Under the pieces are notes generated by a model, which did no database searches, was not told where the DNA came from, and saw only the letters and a list, made by a program, of their open reading frames with translations. A stretch of 64,000 nt of DNA from Sinorhizobium fredii USDA 257 (lineage in GTDB: Bacteria > Pseudomonadota > Alphaproteobacteria > Rhizobiales > Rhizobiaceae). Position 1 is the first letter of the stretch. Every line of letters begins with the position of its first letter. Positions 17,887 to 26,956 of the stretch are shown here, in pieces. The DNA lies in the NCBI RefSeq assembly GCF_000265205.3, contig NC_018000.1, positions 434,001 to 498,000 on the forward strand, given 5' to 3'. Position numbers and translations under genes: made by a program.

Positions 17887-18204
17887 ATGAAAGGTCATTG
17901 TGATTGCGGAAGCGTGGTTGTGACAATCCCGGAATTGCCGAACGAGATCAACGCGTGCCCGTGTTCCTTCTGCAACCGGGCTGGCGCGCAATGGGGATAC
18001 TTCCCAGCCGGAACAGTCGACGTGAAAGGCGAAACCGAAGCCTACTGCCGTGCATCGCGCACCATTGAGTTTCACCGCTGTGCCATATGCGGCATCCTTA
18101 CCCATTGGCAGACCAATGATCGACGGATCCGACACACGGGAGTCAACATGAGGAACTTTGATCCGGAAGTGATTGCGACAACCACAGTTGTGGCGAATCC
18201 CTGA
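17887..18204 (+). CDS. GFA/CENP-V family zinc protein
   Basis: This 105-residue protein has the GFA fold cysteine sets: CDCGS (residues 5-9), CPCSFC (about 24-29) and CAICG (about 76-80). The family includes glutathione-dependent formaldehyde-activating enzyme and S-(hydroxymethyl)glutathione synthase, binds two zinc ions and is usually 110-160 residues long, so this is a short but apparently complete member. The actual substrate is unknown. GGAGG lies 8 nt before the ATG. Confidence 0.75.
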   Translation: MKGHCDCGSVVVTIPELPNEINACPCSFCNRAGAQWGYFPAGTVDVKGETEAYCRASRTIEFHRCAICGILTHWQTNDRRIRHTGVNMRNFDPEVIATTTVVANP

Positions 18205-18224
18205 GACAGCCTGGCCGCTGTGGG

Positions 18225-18505
18225 CTAAATCGAGCCGCTCATCGCACACGACGCGAACGACTGCACCGGTTCAACTAGCGCGGTAGCTGGCACGAGGATC
18301 GGAGGGTTATACGCCTGGCGTCGCAGTTCAGAGGAGGAGCGACTCGAGGCGGGACCTTGCAGCGGCTCGCCGGTGTGGGAGCCATGACAGGGGCAGTCCC
18401 AATACTGTTCGAAGCGGTTGCAGCGCACGACGCAGCCCATGTGGGTGCAGGTTGCGCTGCGAACTTGAGATCGCCCTCGTCAGCTTGAAATCTGTGCAGA
18501 GGTAA
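18225..18505 (-). pseudogene. Rieske-domain fragment, frameshifted
   Basis: On the minus strand the sequence reads FQADEGDLKF in one frame and then, after a single-base shift, SATCTHMGCVVRCNRFEQ and WDCPCHGSHTGEPLQGPA in another. CTH and CPCH are the two halves of a Rieske [2Fe-2S] ligand set. This is the C-terminal domain found in some FAD-dependent oxidoreductases, but the oxidoreductase part is missing, so it is a remnant. Confidence 0.6.
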
Positions 18506-18559
18506 GCAGGCGACGGGTATTTTCATCCAGTTTACTTTGCTATTTTCAGGCAAGAACTC

Positions 18560-19327
18560 TTGCCCGGTGGGCATCTGAGGGAGCTGAGATTGAGCGCCAA
18601 GCCACGTCGGAAGATCGTCGCGATAGAACCGGATGGTGCAGCCGCTGCGGGAGAGCAGCCGAAGTGCCGGCGATTACCATCCGGCGAACGTCGCATCGCT
18701 ATCCTTGCGGAGGCAGCGGCACTGTTCGCGGAAGAGGGCTTCGGAGCCTCGACGCGGGGGTTGGCCTCACGGCTCGGTATCACGCAAGCCGCGCTCTACA
18801 AGCATTTCCGGAGCAAGGATGAGATCGTCGCCGCGCTGTTCCAAGAGAGTGCCACGCGTTGGCGCAAGGAGGACTGGCATACGGCGCTCACCTCGAACGA
18901 AGCGCCGCTTGCCGAGCGCCTCGGTCGCCTATATGCCGGCTACGTGGGTGCCATCACCGGCCAGTCGATGCGCCTGTTCGTTCGCGCCGGTCTGGATGGC
19001 TATGGCCAGCCCGGCCGGCGCGGCGCCGTGCTGACGGCCTCGATCCTCGAGCCGGTCATCGGCGCGCTGAGACGCGAGGCCGCCCTGCCGGACCTTTCGA
19101 TCCGCCCCATGCAGCACGAAGAGCGCGAAATCGCCATGACGCTGCACGGTGCCCTCATGTTCCTCGCGATCCGCAAGCACGTTTATCGGATGCCGTTGCC
19201 GGAGGACCTTACGGAACATGCCATGCGCCAGGTGCGCCTTTGGCTGCCTGGTGCGATTGCCGAAATGCGGCAGCTTCACGCCAGTCCCCCGGAAGAGATT
19301 GTGCCGCAACTTGCGCCACGGCAGTGA
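18560..19327 (+). CDS. TetR/AcrR-family transcriptional regulator
   Basis: This 255-residue protein has an N-terminal TetR helix-turn-helix at about residues 45-95 (ILAEAAALFAEEGFGASTRG, LASRLGITQAALYKHFRSKD) followed by an all-helical ligand-binding region. It is convergent with the cytochrome P460/cupredoxin operon, which it might regulate. The long N-terminal extension is basic and unusual; a TTG at 18590 behind GGGAGC is an alternative start. The ligand is unknown. Confidence 0.8.
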   Translation: MPGGHLRELRLSAKPRRKIVAIEPDGAAAAGEQPKCRRLPSGERRIAILAEAAALFAEEGFGASTRGLASRLGITQAALYKHFRSKDEIVAALFQESATRWRKEDWHTALTSNEAPLAERLGRLYAGYVGAITGQSMRLFVRAGLDGYGQPGRRGAVLTASILEPVIGALRREAALPDLSIRPMQHEEREIAMTLHGALMFLAIRKHVYRMPLPEDLTEHAMRQVRLWLPGAIAEMRQLHASPPEEIVPQLAPRQ

Positions 19328-19378
19328 ATCGCCGAGGCCTATGGGCTCCCCCGATCGGAGCCGCGTACGCCGGAAAAG

Positions 19379-19912
19379 CTACTTGTCCTCGCGATCCAGA
19401 AGATACTTCGCGTAGGTGAAGTTGAAATCGCGGCCGGCCCGGTTCCGATGGCAGGAGAAGCATCCGTCAAACTTTGCATCCGCCTTGGGCGCGCCATCGG
19501 GCAGGTAGTGCGCATAGTCCCAGTCGCCATTGCGTACCTCCGGCGGATATGCTTCGCCCCAGCCCGCGCGCTTCTCCATGACAAAGATATTGGTTAGCTG
19601 GTCGGTCGGCACGAGCCGACCGTCCGGCCCCAGTTCAACACTGCCGGAGGCGTCCAGCTTCGCCCGATGATCCTCCATGATGAGAATGGTTCCATCAGGG
19701 GCCGGCTCGCCGGCCTTCGCTTTGGTGTGCGTCTCCGGGCTCACGTACATGAAACGGATGGTCTTTCGGTCCGGACGGTCAACGGTGTTGTAAAGCACGA
19801 AGCGTTCGGCATAGCCACTCGGTAAGGCGACCCGGTCCGGCCCAGCAAGGGTATAGCCAACCGGGCCTGTGGCGAAGACGCTGGCCAGGCTGATGGCGAC
19901 GATCTTGTGCAT
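19379..19912 (-). CDS. Cytochrome P460-family c-type cytochrome
   Basis: This 177-residue protein has a signal peptide (MHKIVAISLASVFATGPVGYTLA) and a single haem-binding CFSCH motif near residue 151, preceded by KADAKFDGC as in cytochrome P460. P460 proteins oxidise hydroxylamine or nitric oxide, or detoxify them, in the periplasm. It lies 12 bp downstream of the cupredoxin gene on the same strand, so electron exchange between the two is plausible. The crosslinking lysine typical of true P460 cannot be confirmed by eye. Confidence 0.75.
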   Translation of the reverse strand: MHKIVAISLASVFATGPVGYTLAGPDRVALPSGYAERFVLYNTVDRPDRKTIRFMYVSPETHTKAKAGEPAPDGTILIMEDHRAKLDASGSVELGPDGRLVPTDQLTNIFVMEKRAGWGEAYPPEVRNGDWDYAHYLPDGAPKADAKFDGCFSCHRNRAGRDFNFTYAKYLLDREDK

Positions 19913-19924
19913 GTTTCCCCTCCC

Positions 19925-20242
19925 TTACGGCCTTACGACGACGCGGGCGTGCATGCCCTCGTGAATGACGCATTCGACGTCAAACCTCCCTGATTTGCGG
20001 ACCGTAAGCGTTGTCTGGCTTCCTGGATCCTGCTTACCGAGGTCGGTCGAAAAGCCGACGGTCGCTATCAGCACGTTGTGCGCCTGAGTGTCGTCATTCA
20101 CGAAAACGAGCATGTCACCCACCTTCGCCTCGATCATCGAGGGCGAATACGCCATGCCCGCCATGCCTATACGGCGTTCGCCGGCGTGACACACAGATGC
20201 CGAAACAGTGCCAACCATGGTCAGAAGAATTACTGCGCGCAT
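19925..20242 (-). CDS. Small periplasmic cupredoxin
   Basis: This 105-residue protein has a signal peptide (to about residue 20, cleavage near CHA-GE) and a plastocyanin/azurin-type copper site: His in AHNVLI, then Cys, His and Met in CVIHEGM near the C-terminus. It would carry one electron in the periplasm and is encoded directly before the cytochrome P460-family gene, suggesting a donor/acceptor pair. GGAGGA lies just before the ATG at 20242. A perfect palindrome 51 bp upstream is a likely operator. Confidence 0.8.
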   Translation of the reverse strand: MRAVILLTMVGTVSASVCHAGERRIGMAGMAYSPSMIEAKVGDMLVFVNDDTQAHNVLIATVGFSTDLGKQDPGSQTTLTVRKSGRFDVECVIHEGMHARVVVRP

Positions 20243-20292
20243 GTCTCCTCCCACAGGTTCATGCGTGTTGCAGATCCAGTAGATTTGTCCAG

Positions 20293-20326
20293 ATGAATTA
20301 AGTTGTCAATCGACAACTTAATTCAT
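20293..20326. promoter_or_regulatory. 15-bp perfect palindrome, probable operator
   Basis: ATGAATTAAGTTGTC (20293-20307) and its exact reverse complement (20312-20326) are separated by AATC. The core TTGTC-N4-GACAA in an AT-rich frame is like MarR-type operators. It lies upstream of the cupredoxin/P460 operon. Confidence 0.6.
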
Positions 20327-20363
20327 TCAAAAGTGTGAGTTCGCCGATCTCACATCACCCGCT

Positions 20364-22688
20364 TCAATGCCCCGGCGTCAGACTTGCGAGAACGTCTTTG
20401 GCGCGCTCCCAGTAGCTTGCCGTGAGCGACCAGGGGCTCGGCTGCCGAACTACGTGCAGAGAGCCGCGTTTGTCCAGCACCTGGTAGCCGCTTCGTCCGT
20501 TGGCCTTGCGGAAGAAGCGGATGGTGATGGTCGCATCCGCGACATGCAGATTGGAGAGCGTGATCTCGGGCAGCCAGGCCGGGAGCCAGGGGTCGACGAA
20601 CACCACCCGCAGAGGCGCGAAGGGCTGGAGTCCCAGCATGGCCTGGAGCAACGTATAGGCGGTGGTCGCCGACCATGCCTGCGGCGAATTGGCGGCCGGA
20701 TAAACGGCGGGAAACGGATGGTCTTCGTCCCGCTGGTGCCCGGCAATACATTCCGGCAACCGGTGAAAATCAAAAAGCGCGGCGGTTTCGAACTGCGAAC
20801 GACATATCCGTTCGACATAGTCATGACATCCGTAGCGATAGGCGCCAATCGCAAACGGGCCGTGCTCCACCGGCCAGACCGTGCCGCGATGGTAGGAATG
20901 GGGATTGAAGGCGGGATGAAGGGACGAGAGCGTCCGCACGCCCCAGCCGGTGAACATGTCATCGGCAAAAAGCCGCTCCAGGGTCCGAGGGACAAGGGCC
21001 GTATCGGCAATGCCCGTGGCGACGCAGTGCAGAGCATTGGAGCCAATCGATCTGACCTGGCGCTTGTCCGGATCAAGGGCCATTGCAAAAAAGCCTTCGT
21101 TCTCCATCCAGAAGGCATCGTTGAAGCGTTTCTTGAGTTCCCTTGCCGTTGTGTACAGGTGCTTTGCCTCGTCTCCCCGATCGAACCACCACAAGACTTC
21201 TGCCAGGTTCATCATGGCGGCGTAGACGATTCCCTGTTCTTCGCAAGTGGCAACCGGCTTCGGCACCTGCGATCCGTCCTCGTAGACAATCGCATCGCTG
21301 GAGTCCTTCCAGGCCTGATTTTCAAGCCCGAGTTCCGAGCGCGTCTTGTACCCGCAGAAGCCGTCGCGATCTTCATCGCAGAACTCTTCCAGCCACTTGA
21401 GAGCGGCGATCGCCGGGTCGAGGTAAGGCTTGACGAAGGCCTTGTCGCCCGTCCAGTGCCACAGCTGTGCCACCACGAACGGATAGAAGCCCGACGTCGT
21501 GATCGAACCATAATAGCGGCCCTTCGGAGTGTAATTAAGAGCGGCGACCGGGCCGGTGTGAGCCTCGTGCAGCATTCGCCCCGGCTGCTCATCCCGCCAG
21601 TCATTCACCTCCTTTCCCTGCAGTCCGGCGAGCACCGGCAAGGTGCCTCGCATGATATCGCTTGTGACAAGTGCGGCCTCCCAGGCCACGGTGAGCGTGT
21701 CTCGACCGAATAGCGCGACGTAGGTCGGCAGTCCCGCCGCTATCGTCCAGGCTCGTTCGGCGGTATCGAGATCGTGGAGCCGCAAAGCGTCCAGGTCCCG
21801 CTTGCCTTGTTCGAGTGTTCCGATCACCACATTCGCCAACGTCACGCTCTCCGAGGTCTCAAAACGTGTGGCCTCCCTCATGAAGACTTGCGACGAGCGG
21901 TCATAGTCATTGGCTCGCGGCTGGAACGACCCGCACCTGTAGATCGGTTGCAGATCGCGACCGTCCACCACCGGAATAAAGTCAATGCAACAATGCCAAT
22001 TCTGATGAGGGGCGAGGTTGATCCGGAAAACGATGCGCCGATCTTCGTGTCGTGGCCGCGTGGTTGCGTTCGAAAAGCGAACTCTGAGCCCGCGGCGGAT
22101 CGAAGCTGCTCCCTCCTCGCCCTGATGATCGTACTGGTGATGTGCTTCGTAGTAGAACCTGAGTTCGGGATCTTCTTCGCCTTCGTCCCAGGTAAAGGTA
22201 AGCTTTCCATCCTGCCTGCGGTTGCCGCGCGTTTCGTCCTGATCGGCGAAATCAGCGTCGAGCTCGAGTTGGAGGGTGAAGCGGACGTCTTCTTGCGTGA
22301 AGTTCGCCAGATCGACATCCTCGTGCAGACCCTCGCCGACATAGCGCGACAGCCGCAGCTCGATCGTCTCCTGGGCTATCTCCGAAATTATTGGATGGTG
22401 AGCGGAAGCCTTCGGGGGCGGAGCGATGTAATAGCCAAGCCAGGAGTGCTGCGCCACGTTGGAAACAGAAACAGCCTGTGGCTGACGCCCGTCGATCAGA
22501 TAGCGATAGCGGGATAAAAGCCTGGTCTGATGAACGAACAGGCCCTGGTCAGGGCCTTGGTCGAGAAAGCCGTCCCGGCCTGTCGCAAGGACGGTCCGGC
22601 CTTTGCTCACATAGATGGTTTCCGGACGTGCCCGCAGGCGAATGAGGCTGTGGTCGGGGAGTTCAAGGGGCATTTCCGTCGGCTCCAA
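20364..22688 (-). CDS. Amylo-alpha-1,6-glucosidase-like glycoside hydrolase
   Basis: This 774-residue protein has an N-terminal beta-sandwich domain (DGFLDQGPDQGLFVHQTRLL, residues 39-58) of the bacterial glycogen-debranching N-terminal type. A long (alpha/alpha)6 barrel follows, with LFGRDTLTVAWEAAL and YHRGTVWPVEHGPFAIGAYR as catalytic-region motifs. Such proteins debranch or trim glycogen and related glucans and are often stress-induced in rhizobia. The first ATG is used; MPLELPDHS five codons later is also possible. It is divergent from the membrane-protein gene at 22830. Confidence 0.8.
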   Translation of the reverse strand: MEPTEMPLELPDHSLIRLRARPETIYVSKGRTVLATGRDGFLDQGPDQGLFVHQTRLLSRYRYLIDGRQPQAVSVSNVAQHSWLGYYIAPPPKASAHHPIISEIAQETIELRLSRYVGEGLHEDVDLANFTQEDVRFTLQLELDADFADQDETRGNRRQDGKLTFTWDEGEEDPELRFYYEAHHQYDHQGEEGAASIRRGLRVRFSNATTRPRHEDRRIVFRINLAPHQNWHCCIDFIPVVDGRDLQPIYRCGSFQPRANDYDRSSQVFMREATRFETSESVTLANVVIGTLEQGKRDLDALRLHDLDTAERAWTIAAGLPTYVALFGRDTLTVAWEAALVTSDIMRGTLPVLAGLQGKEVNDWRDEQPGRMLHEAHTGPVAALNYTPKGRYYGSITTSGFYPFVVAQLWHWTGDKAFVKPYLDPAIAALKWLEEFCDEDRDGFCGYKTRSELGLENQAWKDSSDAIVYEDGSQVPKPVATCEEQGIVYAAMMNLAEVLWWFDRGDEAKHLYTTARELKKRFNDAFWMENEGFFAMALDPDKRQVRSIGSNALHCVATGIADTALVPRTLERLFADDMFTGWGVRTLSSLHPAFNPHSYHRGTVWPVEHGPFAIGAYRYGCHDYVERICRSQFETAALFDFHRLPECIAGHQRDEDHPFPAVYPAANSPQAWSATTAYTLLQAMLGLQPFAPLRVVFVDPWLPAWLPEITLSNLHVADATITIRFFRKANGRSGYQVLDKRGSLHVVRQPSPWSLTASYWERAKDVLASLTPGH

Positions 22689-22763
22689 CCTGCAGGATAT
22701 TACGGCGGGTGGCCAGCGAGAAATGTCGGGCGTTCAATTCCCCGTGAATCCACCCGGCAGGCG

Positions 22764-22789
22764 GGAACAGCCGACCCGTTCGGGCCGTT
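22764..22789 (+). promoter_or_regulatory. EcfG/RpoE2-type promoter
   Basis: GGAAC (22764-22768), 17 nt, CGTT (22786-22789) is a full consensus match, ending 40 bp before the start of the membrane-protein gene at 22830. Confidence 0.7.
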
Positions 22790-22829
22790 CCTTCCGAGCA
22801 GAAATTTCGCCCGAAAGGGAGTTACAGCT

Positions 22830-23354
22830 ATGGCCTATCGGGAATACATCCACACGCCAGTGACACCGCGCGACATGCGGTGGGGTCTTCGGCAGGGCGC
22901 CATCGCAGGCATAGTCGCGGGCATCGTGTTTGCTGCCTTCGAAATGATCGTCAGCGCGTCGATGATGGGGGCGGAGGCGTTCTTCATGCCGTTGCGCATG
23001 ATCGGCGCGATCGCGCTCGGACCGGCGGCACTCGATCCTGGCTATTCGCTCGTGACGGCAGGCGTCACCGGCGTCGTCGTCCATTTCGTACTTGCGATCA
23101 TCTACGGAATAATCTTCGGTGAAATCGCAGCAATGTTGCGAGGCCCTGTTGCCTTTATCGGAGCAGGCGGCCTCTTCGGGCTCGTCCTTTGGCTGATCAA
23201 CTTCTATGTGATCGCACCGGCCCTGTTCCCCTGGTTTCTGGAATCGAGCCCGCTGGTGCAGTTCATCGCCCATACCTTCTTCTTCGGGTCGGTGCTCGGC
23301 TACTATCTGTGGAAGTCGCACCAGAGAAGCGGGTTGGAAGACCCGGTGGTTTAG
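22830..23354 (+). CDS. Four-helix membrane protein of unknown function
   Basis: This 174-residue protein has four or five hydrophobic helices (GAIAGIVAGIVFAAFEMIVS, SLVTAGVTGVVVHFVLAIIY, FIGAGGLFGLVLWLINFYVI, FIAHTFFFGSVLGYYLW). No known transporter signature is visible. GGGAG lies 9 nt before the ATG, and an EcfG-type promoter lies directly upstream, so it is probably a stress-induced inner membrane protein. Confidence 0.7.
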   Translation: MAYREYIHTPVTPRDMRWGLRQGAIAGIVAGIVFAAFEMIVSASMMGAEAFFMPLRMIGAIALGPAALDPGYSLVTAGVTGVVVHFVLAIIYGIIFGEIAAMLRGPVAFIGAGGLFGLVLWLINFYVIAPALFPWFLESSPLVQFIAHTFFFGSVLGYYLWKSHQRSGLEDPVV

Positions 23355-23573
23355 TCGTGCCTCTGGCATTTGCTAAGTCGGAAGCACGACTCAAGGTAAA
23401 GCAGTAGTGACTCGCCGGCGCATCCGCCAGTTGGAGGCGCCACTCGAAGCTGGCTCGGCGGGGACTTTCGAGCGGGACTGTGTTGCGAAGACCGGAGGCG
23501 GAATTGAGCCGACGGCCGTCAAGTCCGCGCAACGAACGTTTTCTTCGTTCCCAGGGAAGCCCGCGCCAGCGAC

Positions 23574-24671
23574 GTGCGGTCAACTATGCACTGGGTTCTG
23601 AGGAATAGCCGCGCCAGGTGTGTTGGAGTCAAATTGGTTCAACTTGTGCACCATTCCGAACTATCGGGGAGGACGGTTGTCGTAACGGGAGCATCCGCGG
23701 GCGTTGGCCGGGCAACCGCTGTTGCCCTTGCTGGCATGGGCGCCAAGGTCTGTCTTATTGCCCGGCAAAGTCAGGGCCTGCTTGATGCTACAGCCGAAGC
23801 TGAGTCCAGGGGCGCGAACGCAATTGCCATTGCGGCAGACGTGGCAGATGCCAGCGCGGTGTTCGCTGCCGCCGCCGAATGTGAACGGCGCCTTGGAGCG
23901 ATCGATGTCTGGATCAACAACGCGATGGCTACCGTGTTCTCGCCGGTGGCGGAGATTACTCCAGAAGAGGTCCAGCGCGTAACGGAAGTGACCTATCTCG
24001 GATGTGTCCACGGCACGATGGCTGCCCTCGGCGTCATGCGTCCCCGTAATCGGGGAGTAATCGTCCAGGTTGGCTCTGCTCTGGCGTATCGCGGCATTCC
24101 GCTTCAGGCTGCTTATTGCGGCGCGAAGCATGCCATACGCGGCTTTACAGATTCACTCCGCGCTGAACTCATTCACGAAGACAGCAAGATCGCGCTGACT
24201 ACAGTCCATTTGCCTGCGGTGGACACGCCGCAATTCGATTGGGCACGTACGCACATGGACGCGCAGCCGAGGCCGGTCGCGCCGGTCTACCGGGCGGAGG
24301 TGGCGGCAGCTGCTATTGTTCGTGCAGCACTCCGTCCGAAGCGCGAATACTGGCTCGGGAATCGGACGTCGCTGATCATTCTAGGCAACATTGTTGCGCC
24401 CTCGATGCTGGACCGGCTCTTGGCATGGACGGCGGTCGAGGCTCAGCAGACTGACCGGCCGGCGAATCCCAACCGCAAAGACAATCTCTTTACGTCTGTC
24501 GAGGGAATGCACCGGACCAACGGGTCTTTTGGGATTGAAGCAGGAGCCGATGCAATTGCCGTTTCGGAGCCTCGGGCCAGAATCGCGGCCATAATCGGCG
24601 GGGCACTCATTGCAGCAGTCCTCGGGGCCCTTATCGGGCGCGCCCGGCGCCACAGACGGATCTGGCGCTGA
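23574..24671 (+). CDS. SDR-family oxidoreductase with C-terminal membrane tail
   Basis: This 365-residue protein has a classical short-chain dehydrogenase core: VVVTGASAGVGRATAVALA (TGxxxGxG), DVWINNA (NNAG-like), and the catalytic Ser...YxxxK in QVGSALAYRG and AAYCGAKHAIRG. Residues 270-365 are an extra region ending in a hydrophobic helix (IAAIIGGALIAAVLGALIGR) and a basic tail, probably a membrane anchor. This longer SDR type is common in rhizobial stress regulons; the substrate is unknown. The first 20 residues may not be translated; a GTG start about 17 codons in is possible. Confidence 0.8.
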   Translation: MRSTMHWVLRNSRARCVGVKLVQLVHHSELSGRTVVVTGASAGVGRATAVALAGMGAKVCLIARQSQGLLDATAEAESRGANAIAIAADVADASAVFAAAAECERRLGAIDVWINNAMATVFSPVAEITPEEVQRVTEVTYLGCVHGTMAALGVMRPRNRGVIVQVGSALAYRGIPLQAAYCGAKHAIRGFTDSLRAELIHEDSKIALTTVHLPAVDTPQFDWARTHMDAQPRPVAPVYRAEVAAAAIVRAALRPKREYWLGNRTSLIILGNIVAPSMLDRLLAWTAVEAQQTDRPANPNRKDNLFTSVEGMHRTNGSFGIEAGADAIAVSEPRARIAAIIGGALIAAVLGALIGRARRHRRIWR

Positions 24672-24950
24672 CTGCGACAACCGGCGTGCACCGCCGCCTT
24701 TTCCCATCCTTTTGCAGGCGGACCGAATGAATTGGCGATAATCACGTCATGCTGCCGAGAGTAGAGGTCCTTCAGAGGTTCGGGGGTTGCCCTTCACGAA
24801 GGCATCCAAAGCCCGATGATCCTGCTCGATGAATTTCTTTAGCTCAGATTGTTCTTCAGCGTGACACGTGGCTTTCGCCTCTGCGATGTGTCTCGACCGA
24901 CAGCTACGCTCCTGCCTTCGCGCGACAGGAATATGGTCGCGGAATCTCTA

Positions 24951-25256
24951 TTAGAAGAGGTTCACACTGTGTGGACCGACGTACGCTATCCTGTATCCCT
25001 GTGCGCGCGCTGTTCTCATGAACTCGTTCGCCCCGATGAGGTCTATTCTGACGACATCATCTCCAGAGAGAGAACCCGATTGGTAATTGGCTCGGAGCCA
25101 TCTGCCTGCGCGCTCAGATAAGGCAAGGATTTCCCACAAGCGGTCCGCCGCCCTTTGGACGCGAAAATCAGCGCCCTCTGCCCGTTGCGAAGCGGAGTCA
25201 CTTTGAAGACCAGGGAGTTCTGTCAGCGCCTCGGTCGAAACGATTGAGCGGTCCAT
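24951..25256 (-). CDS. Small hypothetical protein
   Basis: This 101-residue protein starts MDRSIVSTEALTELPG and ends QGYRIAYVGPHSVNLF. A very strong Shine-Dalgarno (AAGGAGGAGG) lies 5 nt before the ATG, which makes translation likely. The central part (AADRLWEILALSERAGRWLR) is probably helical. I recognise no family. Confidence 0.55.
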   Translation of the reverse strand: MDRSIVSTEALTELPGLQSDSASQRAEGADFRVQRAADRLWEILALSERAGRWLRANYQSGSLSGDDVVRIDLIGANEFMRTARAQGYRIAYVGPHSVNLF

Positions 25257-25546
25257 GATTCCTCCTCCTTCAGGCATTCTTTTGACGTGAGCGCGAGAGT
25301 ATCGCAGTCCCTAGAGTTTCTTATCCGAGCTGCGCCAGCGATCGTTGGCTCGTCTCTTGATGATTATGGAAATGGAGTCGCATTTTACTGCGCTCAATAC
25401 TATCATAAATAGTAATGGTTTTGCGGTATTTTCATCTTTTGGTAGTATGGTCTCACGACGTCAAGACCGGTCGCACGCGCAAGACCGTGCTTATCGTGGG
25501 AAGACGAGTTCCTGATAGCAGGAGCACTCATCAGCTCCACCGAATT

Positions 25547-25738
25547 CTATATGATTCCGGGATGCTTTTGCTGTTCGATAATGTAGGCGACTGCGGCAGC
25601 CTCCGGCTGGCGGCATTCCTCTTCCGCGCGAAGGAGGGCTTCATCGTCTGTTTGTGCCGCACAGCGAAGAGCATCGCGCTCCAGGCACGCAAGCTCGTAT
25701 GCCTCGCATAGCTTCATGAATACGAGGTCTTTTATCAT
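25547..25738 (-). CDS. Possible small hypothetical protein
   Basis: This 63-residue, acidic, helical reading (MIKDLVFMKLCEAYELACLE...RAEEECRQPEAAAVAYIIEQ) has natural-looking composition but no clear ribosome binding site and no known family. The flanking stretches 25257-25546 and 25739-25976 hold nothing I can name. Confidence 0.3.
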   Translation of the reverse strand: MIKDLVFMKLCEAYELACLERDALRCAAQTDDEALLRAEEECRQPEAAAVAYIIEQQKHPGII

Positions 25739-25976
25739 CCAGGCATCGCGTAGCTTGGGGGTTGCGAGAAACAGCCGGCCTTGCCTGCGTTCTGCACGTC
25801 TATGACGATCGCTCGTCCTTTGACGGGCCGATCGGCGTTTTCGGAAACAGGTAGCTATCGAAAAGTTCCGGACGGGCAGGGCCCCGGGATTAAGCTAGCG
25901 AACTTGGGAGCAGAGAACGAACAAAATCGTCTGTCGCTGGTTGGGAGTTCACTGAGTGAATTCAGGAGGACACGTG

Positions 25977-26180
25977 ATGGACTGGAACCGAGTTGAAGGG
26001 AATTGGAAGCAGGTCAAAGGCAAGATCAAAGAGCAGTGGGGCAAACTCACTGACGACGATCTGGATCGAATCGCCGGCAACCGTGACCAACTTGAAGGCA
26101 AGATCCAGGAACGCTACGGCATTGAACGGGACCGAGTGCGGCGGGATCTGGACGACTGGTACAATCGACAGACCTGGTAA
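25977..26180 (+). CDS. CsbD-family stress protein
   Basis: This 67-residue protein (MDWNRVEGNWKQVKGKIKEQ, then WGKLTDDDLDRIAGNRDQLE) is a textbook CsbD/YjbJ member, full length. CsbD proteins are small, hydrophilic and abundant under general stress; their function is unknown. AGGAGGACAC lies before the ATG at 25977; an in-frame ATG 21 nt earlier is less likely. Confidence 0.9.
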   Translation: MDWNRVEGNWKQVKGKIKEQWGKLTDDDLDRIAGNRDQLEGKIQERYGIERDRVRRDLDDWYNRQTW

Positions 26181-26318
26181 TTGCACCCTTGTCACAAAAT
26201 TGACCCCGCTTCGGCGCGCCCCTCTCCGCGGCAGGATTGAAATGGCTTCTGTTGGGGCAGGGCGGCAGCCGGCACACGCAAGGTGCCTGGGGTCTGTGAA
26301 AGAGCCGCTCGGAAGCGG

Positions 26319-26603
26319 CTATCGATGCGAAGCTTTGGGACTGCCGGCGGCGTTATAACGATACGGGGCTACCCGACCCAGACCGGCGAACGATCTGGAA
26401 CATGTTGTCGGTTGCGCTGCCCGGCCTGCCTGGGACGCTCGGCGCTGCCGCTCTCGAAGCTTGGACAGTCTCTCTGGCGGGTCGGCGCTCGCCAGAAAGG
26501 CGATCACCATGGCGGCTCCCATATAGATTCCAATCGAAAAGGGGCCGGATATTCCCCATAGAAAATCGGAGATCCGATCCTTCCATCCCGTGTGCGATGT
26601 CAT
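26319..26603 (-). CDS. Possible small membrane protein
   Basis: This 94-residue reading begins MTSHTGWKDRISDFLWGISG, with a membrane helix (GPFSIGIYMGAAMVIAFLAS, residues 20-39) and then a basic tail whose end is low-complexity and may be read past the natural gene. GGATAAG lies upstream of the ATG. No family is recognised. Confidence 0.4.
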   Translation of the reverse strand: MTSHTGWKDRISDFLWGISGPFSIGIYMGAAMVIAFLASADPPERLSKLRERQRRASQAGRAAQPTTCSRSFAGLGRVAPYRYNAAGSPKASHR

Positions 26604-26956
26604 AGCGGCTTATCCGGTACATTTGTCTTGATTGATAACCTTTGCGCCGGCGGCGCTTACGCGCGGAAGTATGGAATGGACAAACCGTTCTGCAACCGAC
26701 CTCAGACCTTGCCCGCACGGATTGGACTAAGGTCCTATGGGAGCCACCCTAGATTTCTGGGGTGCTTGCGTTGCTAAGCTCCTGGTGAAGCGGATTTCCG
26801 CCGCGCGCACTGGGCAAGGCAAACTTGAAATCCGCGCGAGTGCCGCAATCTTTCGCCGATGCCTCTGTTCCGCCTTCATGTGGCGTTCACGATGAATTTC
26901 CGAAACCAAGGCACCGCCCGAGGCGTTGATTCGCCACACGGATAAAGGAGCTCAAT
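26604..26956. other. Region without a supported gene
   Basis: Nothing codes convincingly here. Near its right end, GAAAC (26902-26906), 17 nt and CGTT (26924-26927) form an EcfG-like promoter with one mismatch, 29 bp before the secreted-protein gene at 26957. Confidence 0.4.
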
